A stretch of DNA of 64,000 nucleotides from an uncultured Chloroflexota bacterium. GTDB taxonomy: Bacteria > Chloroflexota > Chloroflexia > Thermomicrobiales > UBA6265. Position numbers and translations under genes: made by a program. The DNA lies in assembly GCA_937901745.1 (NCBI GenBank), contig CALGSZ010000022.1, positions 1 to 64,000 on the forward strand, read 5' to 3'. Position 1 is the first letter of the stretch, and each line of letters starts with the position of its first letter. Below the pieces are notes generated by a model, which worked only from the letters and a program-made list of their open reading frames with translations, made no database searches and was not told where the DNA came from. Positions 17,238-26,101 of the stretch are shown in pieces.

Positions 17238-20200
17238 ATGACGTCCAACCTCGCGATTCGAGTCGTCCTAACCGCCGCGTTGATAGGACTCCTCGCTGGG
17301 GTGGTGTGGATGCCAAGTGGAGCGCCGCGAGGTGTTGAGGCACAGACCACAACCACCGTCCCGCTCTGGGGGCGCTTCGAAGCCTCAGTAACCAACACGA
17401 AGCAGTACGCCAACCCATACGCCGATGTCCAGCTCGATGTCACCTATACACGGCCAAACGGCAGCACGGTGGCGTTCTGGGGGTTCTACGACGGCGGCAC
17501 GACCTGGAAGATCCGGTTCATGCCCGACCAGACCGGCACTTGGCGCTACGAGGCCAGGTTCTCTGACGGGCAGCCGGGCATCAGCGGCAGCTTCTCCGTC
17601 GTCCCCTCGAACATCCCCGGCATGCTGTCGGCAGACCCGTCCAATCCGATCTGGTTCGGCTTCAAGGGCGGCGGTCACGTCCTGATCCGCAGCCTGCACG
17701 TTGGCGACCGCTTCTTCGCCTCGAACTGGTCGGCCAGCAGCCGAAACGCCTTCCTCGATTGGGCACAGCAACAGGGGTACAACACGCTCTCCATCGGCAG
17801 CCACTATCTCAACCGCAACGCCCCTGGCCGGGGCGCGGGCTGGGACACGCCCGATCTCTGGCCCCTGAATGCCGCCGAGTATCGCGAGATGGAAGCGATC
17901 CTCGATAACTTAGCGGCACGTCGGATAATGGTTTACCCTTTCGCCGGCTTCTTCGGCCGGAACTCGGATTACCCGCGCAACCAAGCCGATCAGAATCTCT
18001 ACATCCGCTACACCCTCGCTCGCCTCGGCGCGTACTGGAACATCATGCTCAACGTCGCCGGCCCGGAACCCGCCAAGGACAACTACCTCTCTCCTGACGA
18101 GATCAACCGGTTGGGTTCGGCGATCCGCTCGGCCGATCCCTTCGGGCATCCGCTATCCGTCCACACCGCCACGGGCGATGACCCGTACAAGAACGCCTCC
18201 TGGACCACCTACGGCACGCTGCACGGCCCGAAGACGACGAGCCCCGCGACGATGAGCGCCTACCTTCTGCGCAATCACCACCCGTCCAAGCCCGCCTACG
18301 CTCAGGAGACCTTGTGGTCGGGCAACCAGAATCAGCCGGCATACTCCAACACTGACCTGCGCAAGCTCGCGTACGTCATCAACTTCTCAGCGGTCGCGCT
18401 CAATTTCGGCGATATGAATGGGGACTCCTCGTCCGGCTTCAGCGGCACGATGGATCTCTCCCAGCGCAATCAGGCACGCCACGACATCATCAAGAGAGTC
18501 TGGGATTTCTTCGAAACTGTGCCGTTCTACCGAATGAAGCCTTGCCAAGATTTGGTCAGCACTGGCTTCTGCCTGGCTGAGGTAGGCCGGGAATATCTCG
18601 TCTACCTCCCGTCCAGGCAGACGGTCGACGTCCGCATTACCGGCGGCTCCTACGGCGTGGAATGGATCAACGCGCAGAACACGTCCGACGTTCGCCCAGG
18701 CGGCACGACGACTGACGGCCAGGACCTGACGCCGCCCAATGCCGGCGATGACTGGATCTTGCGGCTCCGCGCCGGCACGTCGCCCGGCGATCCCGAGCCG
18801 ACGCCCACGCGCACACCGACAGCCACGGCTACTGCATCGCCGACTGCCACCGCAACGCCGGCCGGCTCCCCGACCGCGACGGCGACGGCGACGAACACTC
18901 CCACCGCATCGCCAACCGCGACGTCAACACCTACTGCCGCCCCATCGCCGACCGGCACGACGGCGCCTACCTCGACCTCGACTCCGACCGCCACGGCGAC
19001 GCGAACGCCAACCGCATCACCAACCGCTACAGTGACGCCGACGCCTGGCACGTCCCCCACTGCCACCGCGACGCCGTCACCGACCAACTCGCCAACAGCT
19101 ACCGCGACGCCCACGCCTACCGCGAGCCCGACGTCCTCTCCGACGCCCGGACAGAGCCCAAGCGACCCGTCGTCTGCCCCGAAAGTCGTCCGCCTGGTGC
19201 TGGTCAATGCCGAGACGGACACTGACATCGGCGAGCTAACCGATGGAGCGACACTCGATCTCTCCAAGCTGCCGACGCGCAATCTCAACGTCCGGGCCGA
19301 GACCGATCCCGCGACCGTCGGCAGCGTCCGGTTCGCGCTGAACGACAACCCGACGTTCCGCATCGAGCGGACGCCGCCCTACTCACTGGCTGGCGATCGG
19401 ACTGAGGACTATCACCCCTGGAAGATCAGCCTGGGCACGCATACGATCGTGGCCACCGCCTATACCGGGCCGGCCGGGACAGGCACGGCTGGCCCCTCCC
19501 TGACCGTCAACTTCACCGTCGTGGATGGCGCCACCAAGCCCACCACCCCTGTCCCCACCACCACGACGCCATCCACCGCAACGCCACCCACCGCCACGCC
19601 ATCACCGACTCCCGTCAATCCGGAAGTCCGGACGACGACCCTCGAGCCGGTGGCCGATACCTATGTTCAGGCCAATCGGTCGGAGACGAACTTCGGCATC
19701 GCCGACGACCTGAAGGTCGATGGCGACCCGGTTCAAATCAGCTACTTGCGCTTCGATCTCTCTTCCCTGGGCGGAGCGACCATTCACCAAGCCAACCTCG
19801 TCCTGACCGTCACGAACGGCTCGACCTCCTCGCAGGTGGTGCACCTCGTCTCGGATTCGTGGGACGAGTTGGCCGTCACCTATGCGACGCGACCCAAGCT
19901 CGGTGACGAGATCGCCAAGATCAACGGCGGCAAGGAAGGCAACACGCAGACGATCGACTTGACGAAGGCGGTCCAGGCGGCCGCGGGCAAATCCTTTGCC
20001 ATCGCCATCGTCAGCGACGGGACGGACAGCTTCGATGTCGCCTCCCGCGAGCATCCCGACGCCGGCCCTCGCCTCGTGATCCAGCTCAGCGGGTCCACCT
20101 CCGGATCCGATTCAGTTACCCGCCCCGAGCCGACCGCCCCCGCGTCTGGCCCGGTGGTCGTCCGCTTCGTGCTCGTCAATGCCGAGACCGATAAGGACAT

Positions 20201-20753
20201 CGGGGAGCTGACCGACGGCGCGACCATCGATCTGGCGAAGCTCCGCACTCGCAAGCTGAACATCCGCGCCGAGACCAAGCCCGCGACCGTGGGCAGCGTC
20301 CGCTTCGGATTGGACGACAAGAAGACGTTCCGCATCGAGCACGGCGATCCGTATGCGCTGGCCGGCAATAAGGGATCGGACTATTACGACTGGACGCCGA
20401 GTCGCGGCGACCACACGCTGACGGCGACCGCGTACTCCGGACTGAACGCGACTGGTAAGGCCGGCCCCTCGCTGACGATCCGCTTTACGGTCGTTGACAG
20501 CTCCCGCACATCCACGGCAGCGACCACGGATACGGTCGCGACCAAGCAGACCGCTCAGCCCACTCCAACGCCGCCCCAGGCGCTACCGACGCCGACGGTC
20601 CCGCGCGCTCCGGCGCCAACCGCCACACCGACGGCGACGCCGACCGAGGCGCCTCCTGAGGAGCCGACGGCAACGGAGGAGCCTGAGGAGGAGGAGACCG
20701 CGGCACAGTCGTGGCAGTCACACGGCAAGCCCAAGGAGACTCCCGAGCAGTAG
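17238..20753 (+). CDS. Giant secreted DUF5060/DUF4038 putative glycosidase with CBM96-like module
   Basis: ATG 17238 follows AAAGGG and starts a clear signal peptide ('IRVVLTAALIGLLAGVVW', cleavage near 'GVEAQ'); 1171 aa. Order: DUF5060 beta domain (begins 'VPLWGRFEASV'); a DUF4038-type TIM barrel related to apiosidase-like GH140 enzymes; a PT linker of about 120 residues; copy 1 of the shared module (about 19180-19530); a PT linker; a DNRLRE/CBM96-like domain ('VADTYVQANRSETNFG' to 'DAGPRLVIQLSG'); copy 2 of the module (about 20154-20505); and a Pro/Thr/Glu-rich tail. Candidate catalytic acids are E277 ('AGPEPAK') and E357 ('YAQETLW'), inferred by analogy with TIM-barrel retaining enzymes. 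It lies just downstream of the glycan operon and may trim or remodel the exported polymer or a plant glycan. No membrane anchor is seen. Confidence 0.85.
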   Translation: MTSNLAIRVVLTAALIGLLAGVVWMPSGAPRGVEAQTTTTVPLWGRFEASVTNTKQYANPYADVQLDVTYTRPNGSTVAFWGFYDGGTTWKIRFMPDQTGTWRYEARFSDGQPGISGSFSVVPSNIPGMLSADPSNPIWFGFKGGGHVLIRSLHVGDRFFASNWSASSRNAFLDWAQQQGYNTLSIGSHYLNRNAPGRGAGWDTPDLWPLNAAEYREMEAILDNLAARRIMVYPFAGFFGRNSDYPRNQADQNLYIRYTLARLGAYWNIMLNVAGPEPAKDNYLSPDEINRLGSAIRSADPFGHPLSVHTATGDDPYKNASWTTYGTLHGPKTTSPATMSAYLLRNHHPSKPAYAQETLWSGNQNQPAYSNTDLRKLAYVINFSAVALNFGDMNGDSSSGFSGTMDLSQRNQARHDIIKRVWDFFETVPFYRMKPCQDLVSTGFCLAEVGREYLVYLPSRQTVDVRITGGSYGVEWINAQNTSDVRPGGTTTDGQDLTPPNAGDDWILRLRAGTSPGDPEPTPTRTPTATATASPTATATPAGSPTATATATNTPTASPTATSTPTAAPSPTGTTAPTSTSTPTATATRTPTASPTATVTPTPGTSPTATATPSPTNSPTATATPTPTASPTSSPTPGQSPSDPSSAPKVVRLVLVNAETDTDIGELTDGATLDLSKLPTRNLNVRAETDPATVGSVRFALNDNPTFRIERTPPYSLAGDRTEDYHPWKISLGTHTIVATAYTGPAGTGTAGPSLTVNFTVVDGATKPTTPVPTTTTPSTATPPTATPSPTPVNPEVRTTTLEPVADTYVQANRSETNFGIADDLKVDGDPVQISYLRFDLSSLGGATIHQANLVLTVTNGSTSSQVVHLVSDSWDELAVTYATRPKLGDEIAKINGGKEGNTQTIDLTKAVQAAAGKSFAIAIVSDGTDSFDVASREHPDAGPRLVIQLSGSTSGSDSVTRPEPTAPASGPVVVRFVLVNAETDKDIGELTDGATIDLAKLRTRKLNIRAETKPATVGSVRFGLDDKKTFRIEHGDPYALAGNKGSDYYDWTPSRGDHTLTATAYSGLNATGKAGPSLTIRFTVVDSSRTSTAATTDTVATKQTAQPTPTPPQALPTPTVPRAPAPTATPTATPTEAPPEEPTATEEPEEEETAAQSWQSHGKPKETPEQ
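18798..19160 (+). repeat. Low-complexity Pro/Thr/Ala linker DNA
   Basis: Short imperfect direct repeats of the type CCGACCGCGACG / ACGCCGACG encode the extended linker of the secreted glycosidase. Similar shorter tracts occur at about 5-130, 655-690, 1910-1955, 2830-2950 and 19545-19620. They are in frame and coding. Such tracts are likely to vary in length between strains and to be trouble spots in assembly. Confidence 0.75.
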
Positions 20754-20782
20754 CCTCGCTCTCAGCGTGGGTCGGGAGCATC

Positions 20783-20825
20783 AGAACCCGGACGGATGAA
20801 TCACTCCGTCCGGGTTCTTTCTGTT
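20783..20825 (+). terminator. Rho-independent terminator of the glycosidase gene
   Basis: A perfect 14-bp stem (20783-20796 with 20805-20818), an 8-base loop and the T-rich tail CTTTCTGTT, starting 30 bases after the stop codon at 20753. Confidence 0.9.
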
Positions 20826-20865
20826 GCATTGGTCGAATCGTGGAGATCAGGGGAGATGAGCGCGG

Positions 20866-21030
20866 GACTCAAGCCCCCGGCGCTTACCGAGATAAGCCTG
20901 CTGAAGCAGGCTGAATGAAGCTGGCGAACAAATGAGGCTGGCGAGCATTCGGTACAGGAATCACAGTAACGGCACTTCTCAGTAGCCGGTTGAAACCGGC
21001 TTATCGCGCTGAGCGCCGGGGCTCTAGACT
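20866..21030. repeat. Composite palindromic element with two inverted hairpin-bearing units
   Basis: The left unit (20866-20912) reads GACTC, then AGCCCCCGGCGCT, then a GATAAGCC segment running into a hairpin AGCCTGC-TGAA-GCAGGCT (20895-20912). The right unit (20984-21030) begins with hairpin AGCCGGT-TGAA-ACCGGCT (20984-21001), followed by the inverse of the same segments (GGCTTATCGCGCTGAGCGCC...GACTC). The stems differ in sequence but both pair perfectly, with the same TGAA loop. No coding potential. It resembles REP/BIME or MITE-like intergenic repeats; the mobilising enzyme is not in the window. Confidence 0.65.
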
Positions 21031-21174
21031 CACCCCCTCCCAGAAGTCACCTAGGCAACATCTTTCCGCCAAGCACTCTCCGTCTATCGGTCATTTTGAT
21101 CACACATATCTGTTAGAATGTATCTTAGTTCACCAGGTGTAATTTTTCTTACCAGCTCTGGAGGAGATCTCGGA

Positions 21175-23007
21175 ATGACCGACGAGTCACGCAACGACCG
21201 CTCCCAGTTCGCACCTCGCGTCTCGCGCCGTGGCTTGCTGCGCGCGGCTGGCGCGGGCACGGCGCTCGCCTTTGGCACGCCACTTCTCGGCGCGGCGCAA
21301 TCGGCGACTCCCGCGGCCAGCTCCGGCGGACTCGTTTCGTCCCGCCTGCCAAGCTCCTGGGATCAGGAAGCGGATGTCGTTGTTGTCGGCAGCGGCGGCG
21401 CGGCGTTCGCGGCCGCGGTGACAGCCACCCAGGCTGGCGCTCAAGTCATTTTGCTCGAGAGGGCCGCTTCCCTCGGCGGCACCACGGAGATCTCGGGCAA
21501 CGAGTATTGGATCCCGAACAACTCCAAAATGCGGGCAGCGGGCAAGACCGATCCGCGCGAGGACGCCCTGAAGTACATGGCTCGCCTCGCCTACCCGCAG
21601 CTCTACGACCCAGAATCGCCGACGCTCGGGCTGCCTCAGCTCAACTACGACCTCATCGCCACGTTCTACGACACCGGCTATGTGGCCGTGGATGAGTTCG
21701 AGCAGTGGGGCGCGCTCTATTCCCGCGTCCAGGCGTCGATGGGCTACAGCGAGGAGCCCGATTTTGCCGACCCGGATTATCACGCGGACCTGCCGGAGAA
21801 CAAAGCTCCCTACGGCCGCGGCATTCAGCCGGACCCGGATCGTGGACCGGGCCGAACCGTTCCCCAGCAGATGACCCCGTGGCTACAGGAGCGCGGCGTG
21901 CCGCTGCTGACGGAGCACCGAGTCGTTGGCGTCTTCGTGAACAGCGATGGCGCGGTCGTTGGCGTGCAGGTCGAGAACAACGGGACACAGAAGGCGATCC
22001 GCGCTCGGCGAGGTGTCGTTTTCGGCACCGGCGGCTTCACCCAGGACCCGATCAAGTCGCTCAACTTCCTGCGCGGCCCCGTTTTCGCAGGTTGTGCCGT
22101 GCCGACCTGTACCGGCGACTTCGTTGACATCGGTCTCGCGCTCGGTGCGCAGCTTGGCAACATGAACCAGGCCTGGTGGCTGCAGTGTCCGCTGGAGTTG
22201 GCGCTCCGCAGCCCGAGCCTCGTCGGTGCTGACGTCTGGCTGCCGTACGGCGACAGCATGGTCATCGTCAACAAGTACGGCAAGCGCGTCATGAGCGAGA
22301 AGATGACCTACAACGAGCGCGGGCAGGTCCACCACATTTGGGATCCCACCCGCCGCGAATACCCGAACCTCGTCATGTTCATGATCTATGACGAGGCGGT
22401 CGCGCAGGATCCGACACAGTTCGGCTTCCGCTTCCCGATCCCAATGCCGGGACAGGAAGTTGATTATGTCATCTCCGGCAACACCTGGGAGGAGCTGGCG
22501 GCGAACATCAGCGCTCGGCTTGACTCCATCCGCGGCCAGGGCTCGGTCAGCGCCCGCATCGGACCGGATGTCCAGCTCGCACCGGACTTCGTGGACCAGC
22601 TCAAGGCGACGATTGAGCGGTTCAATGGCTTTGCGGAGACCGGCATTGACGAGGACTTCGGCCGCGGCTCGACGCCGATTCAGGTCGCCTGGGGCGGCGG
22701 CACCGCCCGCCACTATGAGAATGCCAATCCGACGATGGCTCCTTTCCGCTCGGAAGGCCCGTATCACTGCATTCTCCTTGGCGCCATGACGCTCGACACC
22801 AAGGGCGGCCCGGTGATCGATACTCAGGCCCGCGTGCTCCACGCGAGCGGCGAGCCGATCCCCGGTCTCTACGGCGCGGGTAACTGCGTCGCCTCTCCCT
22901 CCGGCCAGGCTTACTGGTCGGGCGGCGGCACGATCGGCCCAGCAATCACCTTCGGCTATCTCGCCGGTAAGGGCGCGGCCGCTGAGCCGGAGAAGCCTGT
23001 CGACTAG
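21175..23007 (+). CDS. Tat-exported FAD-dependent oxidoreductase (fumarate reductase/ketosteroid dehydrogenase type)
   Basis: ATG 21175 follows GGAGGAG at 21160-21166. The 610-aa product begins with a twin-arginine signal ('SRRGLLRAAGAGTALAFG'), so it should be exported folded with FAD bound. The dinucleotide-binding motif is 'VVVVGSGGAAFAAAVTA', followed by 'LLERAASLGGTT', as in the FAD_binding_2 family. 'RGVVFGTGGF' and the C-terminal 'IPGLYGAGNCVASPSGQAYW' with 'GGGTIGPAITFGYLAG' complete the FAD domain. Members of this family reduce or dehydrogenate carbon-carbon bonds in acids or steroids; the substrate is not readable. Monocistronic: a repeat element upstream, a terminator downstream. 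Several TA-rich hexamers (TAGAAT at 21114) lie upstream, but no well-spaced -35. Confidence 0.85.
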   Translation: MTDESRNDRSQFAPRVSRRGLLRAAGAGTALAFGTPLLGAAQSATPAASSGGLVSSRLPSSWDQEADVVVVGSGGAAFAAAVTATQAGAQVILLERAASLGGTTEISGNEYWIPNNSKMRAAGKTDPREDALKYMARLAYPQLYDPESPTLGLPQLNYDLIATFYDTGYVAVDEFEQWGALYSRVQASMGYSEEPDFADPDYHADLPENKAPYGRGIQPDPDRGPGRTVPQQMTPWLQERGVPLLTEHRVVGVFVNSDGAVVGVQVENNGTQKAIRARRGVVFGTGGFTQDPIKSLNFLRGPVFAGCAVPTCTGDFVDIGLALGAQLGNMNQAWWLQCPLELALRSPSLVGADVWLPYGDSMVIVNKYGKRVMSEKMTYNERGQVHHIWDPTRREYPNLVMFMIYDEAVAQDPTQFGFRFPIPMPGQEVDYVISGNTWEELAANISARLDSIRGQGSVSARIGPDVQLAPDFVDQLKATIERFNGFAETGIDEDFGRGSTPIQVAWGGGTARHYENANPTMAPFRSEGPYHCILLGAMTLDTKGGPVIDTQARVLHASGEPIPGLYGAGNCVASPSGQAYWSGGGTIGPAITFGYLAGKGAAAEPEKPVD

Positions 23008-23042
23008 CGGCGCACGCGATCGGCAACCCCCCGTATCCAATA

Positions 23043-23094
23043 GAGCGGCTCGGGTTCTCCGGCAATGTGACATCCCGGCGCGCCCGAGCCGCTC
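23043..23094. terminator. Bidirectional terminator between convergent genes
   Basis: A perfect 12-bp inverted repeat (GAGCGGCTCGGG at 23043-23054, complement at 23083-23094) lies between the ends of the FAD oxidoreductase gene and the pruA gene. The tail on the plus strand is only moderately T-rich (GCTTCTTC). Confidence 0.7.
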
Positions 23095-23131
23095 GCTTCT
23101 TCGAAGTGATCGCCGGTCGCGCGAGTCCGCC

Positions 23132-24745
23132 TTACTCCCCGGCTGCTTCCTTCTTGGCGATGCCTTCCTCGCTCGGATCGACGACGATCGTCCGCGATTG
23201 CTCCTTCATGAACTGCGGCACGTAGTACGGTCCGAGTCCGCCCTTGCCGGTGCTGCCGCTCGCCTTCCAGCCGCAGAACGACTGGCAGCCGGGCCAAGCG
23301 CCCGTCGTCGCGCCGCCCTTCCGGTTGGCGTAGACGACGCCGGCCTCGATTCGGTCGAAGAAGTACTCGATCTCCGCCGAATCCTCGGTGAAGATTCCCG
23401 CGCAAAGACCGTATTCCGTGTCGTTCGCCAGCGCGATTGCCTCATCGAGCGAGTCGACGGGCGCGACGACGACGAATGGAAGGAAGAGCTCGCGCTTGAA
23501 GAGCTCGTGGTCGGTCGGCAGCCCGTCCACGACCGTCGGCGCCACGAAGTAGCCTTTCGCCAGGTCGCCGTCGGTCAGGCGCCGTCCACCCGTGTGGATT
23601 TTGCCGCCAGAAGCGGAGGCGACCGCCGCCTCGTACCGCTCGACCGCCCGCTGATCGATCACCGGCCCGACGAAGACGTCCCGCTCCTTCGCCGGATCGC
23701 CGATCTTCAACTCTTGCGTTCGCCGCGTCAGCCGCTCCATGAACTCGTCGTAGAGCGACCGCTCGACGTAGACGCGGGAGCAAGCCGAGCACTTCTGGCC
23801 CGAGAAGCCGAACGCGGAGCGTGCCACTCCCTCGACAGCTTTGCTCAAATCGGCCTTCGCCGTCACGATCACCGGGTTCTTGCCGCCCAGCTCGGTGATG
23901 CACGGCTTCGGATACGTCGTGCCCACTTCCTTGAAGAGCTTGAGCCCGACCTCCTTCGACCCGGTGAAGATGACACCGTCCACGCTTGGATGCAGCGCCA
24001 ACGACTCGCCGACCTCTGTACCGGAGCCGGTCACGTAGTTGAACGCGCCGCCGGGCACGCCCGCGTCGTGGTAGCACCGCGTCAGCTCGTAGCCCGCCAG
24101 CGGCGTTGCGCTTGCCGGCTTGAAGACGACCGTGTTGCCGGCCACGAGCGCCCCGGCGGACATCCCGGCAGACAGCGCGAACGGGAAGTTGAACGGTGAA
24201 AGCACCGCCCACACGCCGTATGGCCGCAAGACCGATTGGTTGCGCTCGGCGGGATCGAGCGAGCGCAGCTGCCGGACGTAGCCCTGATTCTCTTCCATCT
24301 GCTGGGCGTACTCATCGATGAGGTCCGCGCCCTCCTCGACCTCGCCGATCGCCTCAGCGCGGCTCTTGCCCGCCTCGTGGATCAGGAGCGCCGCGATGCG
24401 GAACTTTCGCTCGCGGACAATCTCCGCCGCCCGCCGCAAGATCGCGACTCGCTCCTGGTATGGCCGACCTGCCCAGGCCCGGAACGCCTCCTTCGCCGCC
24501 GCCACGGCGCGCTCGACGTCATCCCTCGTGCCGGCCTGGAATCGTCCGATCAGCACATCCCGGTTCGCCGGCGCGCGAACCTCAAAGGTCCGATCACCCC
24601 GGCGCTCTTCACCGCCGATCACCAGCGGGTAATCTCGCCCCAGCTCTCCGGCAATGCTGGCCAGCGCCTCGTCAAAGGCGAGATGCATCCGCGCCACCTG
24701 TTCCGGCGTCGCGGTATAGGTAATCTTCTCGACCGTGACGGCCAT
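23132..24745 (-). CDS. pruA: 1-pyrroline-5-carboxylate / L-glutamate gamma-semialdehyde dehydrogenase
   Basis: A 537-aa NAD-dependent aldehyde dehydrogenase that oxidises glutamate semialdehyde to glutamate, the second step of proline degradation and also of arginine/ornithine use. Seen: 'SPFNFPFA' with the oxyanion Asn (N186), 'FTGSKEVGLKLFKEVG', the general base in 'ITELGGKNP' (E285), and the nucleophile in 'GFSGQKCSACSR' (C319). These, the length and the ending 'GGLGPYYVPQFMKEQSRT' are specific to the RocA/PruA group. No proline dehydrogenase gene lies nearby in the window. A VOC gene lies upstream on the same strand after 76 bases. Confidence 0.92.
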   Translation of the reverse strand: MAVTVEKITYTATPEQVARMHLAFDEALASIAGELGRDYPLVIGGEERRGDRTFEVRAPANRDVLIGRFQAGTRDDVERAVAAAKEAFRAWAGRPYQERVAILRRAAEIVRERKFRIAALLIHEAGKSRAEAIGEVEEGADLIDEYAQQMEENQGYVRQLRSLDPAERNQSVLRPYGVWAVLSPFNFPFALSAGMSAGALVAGNTVVFKPASATPLAGYELTRCYHDAGVPGGAFNYVTGSGTEVGESLALHPSVDGVIFTGSKEVGLKLFKEVGTTYPKPCITELGGKNPVIVTAKADLSKAVEGVARSAFGFSGQKCSACSRVYVERSLYDEFMERLTRRTQELKIGDPAKERDVFVGPVIDQRAVERYEAAVASASGGKIHTGGRRLTDGDLAKGYFVAPTVVDGLPTDHELFKRELFLPFVVVAPVDSLDEAIALANDTEYGLCAGIFTEDSAEIEYFFDRIEAGVVYANRKGGATTGAWPGCQSFCGWKASGSTGKGGLGPYYVPQFMKEQSRTIVVDPSEEGIAKKEAAGE

Positions 24746-24821
24746 CGCCCAACCTCCTCAGCACGACATCAGCGGCGACTCCGCGGCCGAGTGCGCATCA
24801 TCACTGGTCGCGTCGTCCCGG

Positions 24822-25208
24822 CTAATGGTAATCGCCAGTGATCTGCGTGATCTCGACCAGGTTGCCGAACGGGTCGCGCACGAAGAGGCGAGGCCGATTC
24901 GGAATCGCGACGGGGTCCTCGATCGGCACCCCGGCAGCCTCTAGACGAGCGCGGAAAGCTGGCAGATCATCCACCTGAAGGCATAGGTGCTGCGCGGCCG
25001 AGAGGCGCTGCATCGTCTCGTCCGTGAAGCAGTGCACCTCGTGCCCGTCCGGACCGGCGCGGAACCAGACGAGGCGGTCGCGCTCAAGTGTCGAGGGCGG
25101 AGTGATCTCCTCCATCCCGAGGATCCCACCGTAGAACGCGCGCGCTTGCTCTTGGCTGCCCGGTGGCATCGGTACGCTGGTGTGCTGAAGTCGCAGAACC
25201 GTGGCCAT
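24822..25208 (-). CDS. VOC (glyoxalase/bleomycin-resistance-like) family protein
   Basis: ATG 25208 is chosen because AAGGAGGGG lies just upstream; the open frame continues further but into intergenic sequence. The 128-aa product has the two beta-alpha-beta-beta-beta units of the vicinal oxygen chelate fold: 'LQHTSVPMPPGSQEQARAFY' at the start, 'HLCLQVDDLPAFRARLEAAG' in the middle and 'LFVRDPFGNLVEI' at the end. Likely metal ligands are the His of 'LQHTSV', the His of 'QHLCLQV' and the Glu of 'NLVEI'. The substrate is unknown. It is divergent from upp, with 154 bases between the starts. Confidence 0.85.
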   Translation of the reverse strand: MATVLRLQHTSVPMPPGSQEQARAFYGGILGMEEITPPSTLERDRLVWFRAGPDGHEVHCFTDETMQRLSAAQHLCLQVDDLPAFRARLEAAGVPIEDPVAIPNRPRLFVRDPFGNLVEITQITGDYH

Positions 25209-25362
25209 TGTCCCCTCCTTTGCTGCATCGCGGAGACACGATCCGTCTGAATTGCCGCACACCGCGCGGCGAATGTCCAGTCCCTGTCCCGCTCCGGTAG
25301 AATCGCGCTCACGATACGAGAGCGTGGCCACGCGAGGTGGGCAAGGCGGGGGAAGCAACGGC

Positions 25363-26064
25363 ATGACAGACCAGGATCAGCGCGCGACTGATGCGATTGG
25401 GCAGGCACAGCGGTTTCCCAACCTGCACGTCAGCGCGCATCCGCTGGTTCAGCACAAAGTGACGATCCTTTCCGATGAGCGCACGGACACAACAGAGTTC
25501 CGCCGGATCCTCAACGAGCTGACGCAGCTGCTCGTCTATGAGGCAACAGCCGATATTCCGATCCGCCCCATGCACTACCGAACGCCGCTCGAGCCCGCCG
25601 ATGGCCATCACATTGACGCCACCGTTGCGCTCGTGCCGATTTTGCGCGCTGGTCTCGGCATGATTGATAGCGCGCGTGAGCTCCTCCCCAATACGCGCGT
25701 GTATCACATCGGGATCTACCGGGACGAGGTTTCCCATCTCCCGGTCAGCTACTACCACCGCCTCCCGGACCGCCTTCCGGACGATCTCGTCATCATGCTC
25801 GATCCGATGCTCGCGACCGGGGGATCAGCCAGCGCCGCCGCGACCGAGCTAAAGCGCCGGGGCGCGAAGTGGATCAAGCACGTGGGGATCATCGCGGCGC
25901 CAGAAGGGGTACAGCGGATGCTGGAGGATCATCCGGAAATTCGCGTCTACGTCGCCCGGCTCGACCGCCAGCTCGATGAGAACGCCTTTATTCGTCCGGG
26001 ACTGGGTGACGCAGGCGACCGTCTCTTCGGCACGGGGGATCTCGCCAGCGACGCCGGCAACTAG
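25363..26064 (+). CDS. upp: Uracil phosphoribosyltransferase
   Basis: Converts uracil and PRPP to UMP (pyrimidine salvage). ATG 25363 follows a GGGGGA site. The PRPP-binding loop 'VIMLDPMLATGGSASAA', the 'ILRAGLGMIDSARELLPNT' segment and the uracil-binding C-terminus ('LDENAFIRPGLGDAGDRLFG') are all canonical. At 233 aa it is about 20 residues longer than usual, the extra being a polar N-terminal extension and a short C-terminal tail. It stands alone, without uraA or other pyrimidine genes nearby. Confidence 0.95.
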   Translation: MTDQDQRATDAIGQAQRFPNLHVSAHPLVQHKVTILSDERTDTTEFRRILNELTQLLVYEATADIPIRPMHYRTPLEPADGHHIDATVALVPILRAGLGMIDSARELLPNTRVYHIGIYRDEVSHLPVSYYHRLPDRLPDDLVIMLDPMLATGGSASAAATELKRRGAKWIKHVGIIAAPEGVQRMLEDHPEIRVYVARLDRQLDENAFIRPGLGDAGDRLFGTGDLASDAGN

Positions 26065-26101
26065 GAACGTCGGGCAGCCGCGGCATGCGCGCGCCGACGA
26101 C

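Noticed and set aside
18798..19160. Regular short repeats that could be taken for a CRISPR array
   Set aside because: Repeats are imperfect 9-12-base units without unique spacers and encode an in-frame Pro/Thr linker.
21883..23073. Long minus-strand open frame of 396 codons opposite the FAD oxidoreductase gene
   Set aside because: Arg/Ala/Val-rich shadow typical of GC-rich DNA; the plus strand carries a full family match.
25298..25303. TAGAAT as a -10 element for upp
   Set aside because: No acceptable -35 hexamer at 16-18 bases upstream, so not listed as a promoter.
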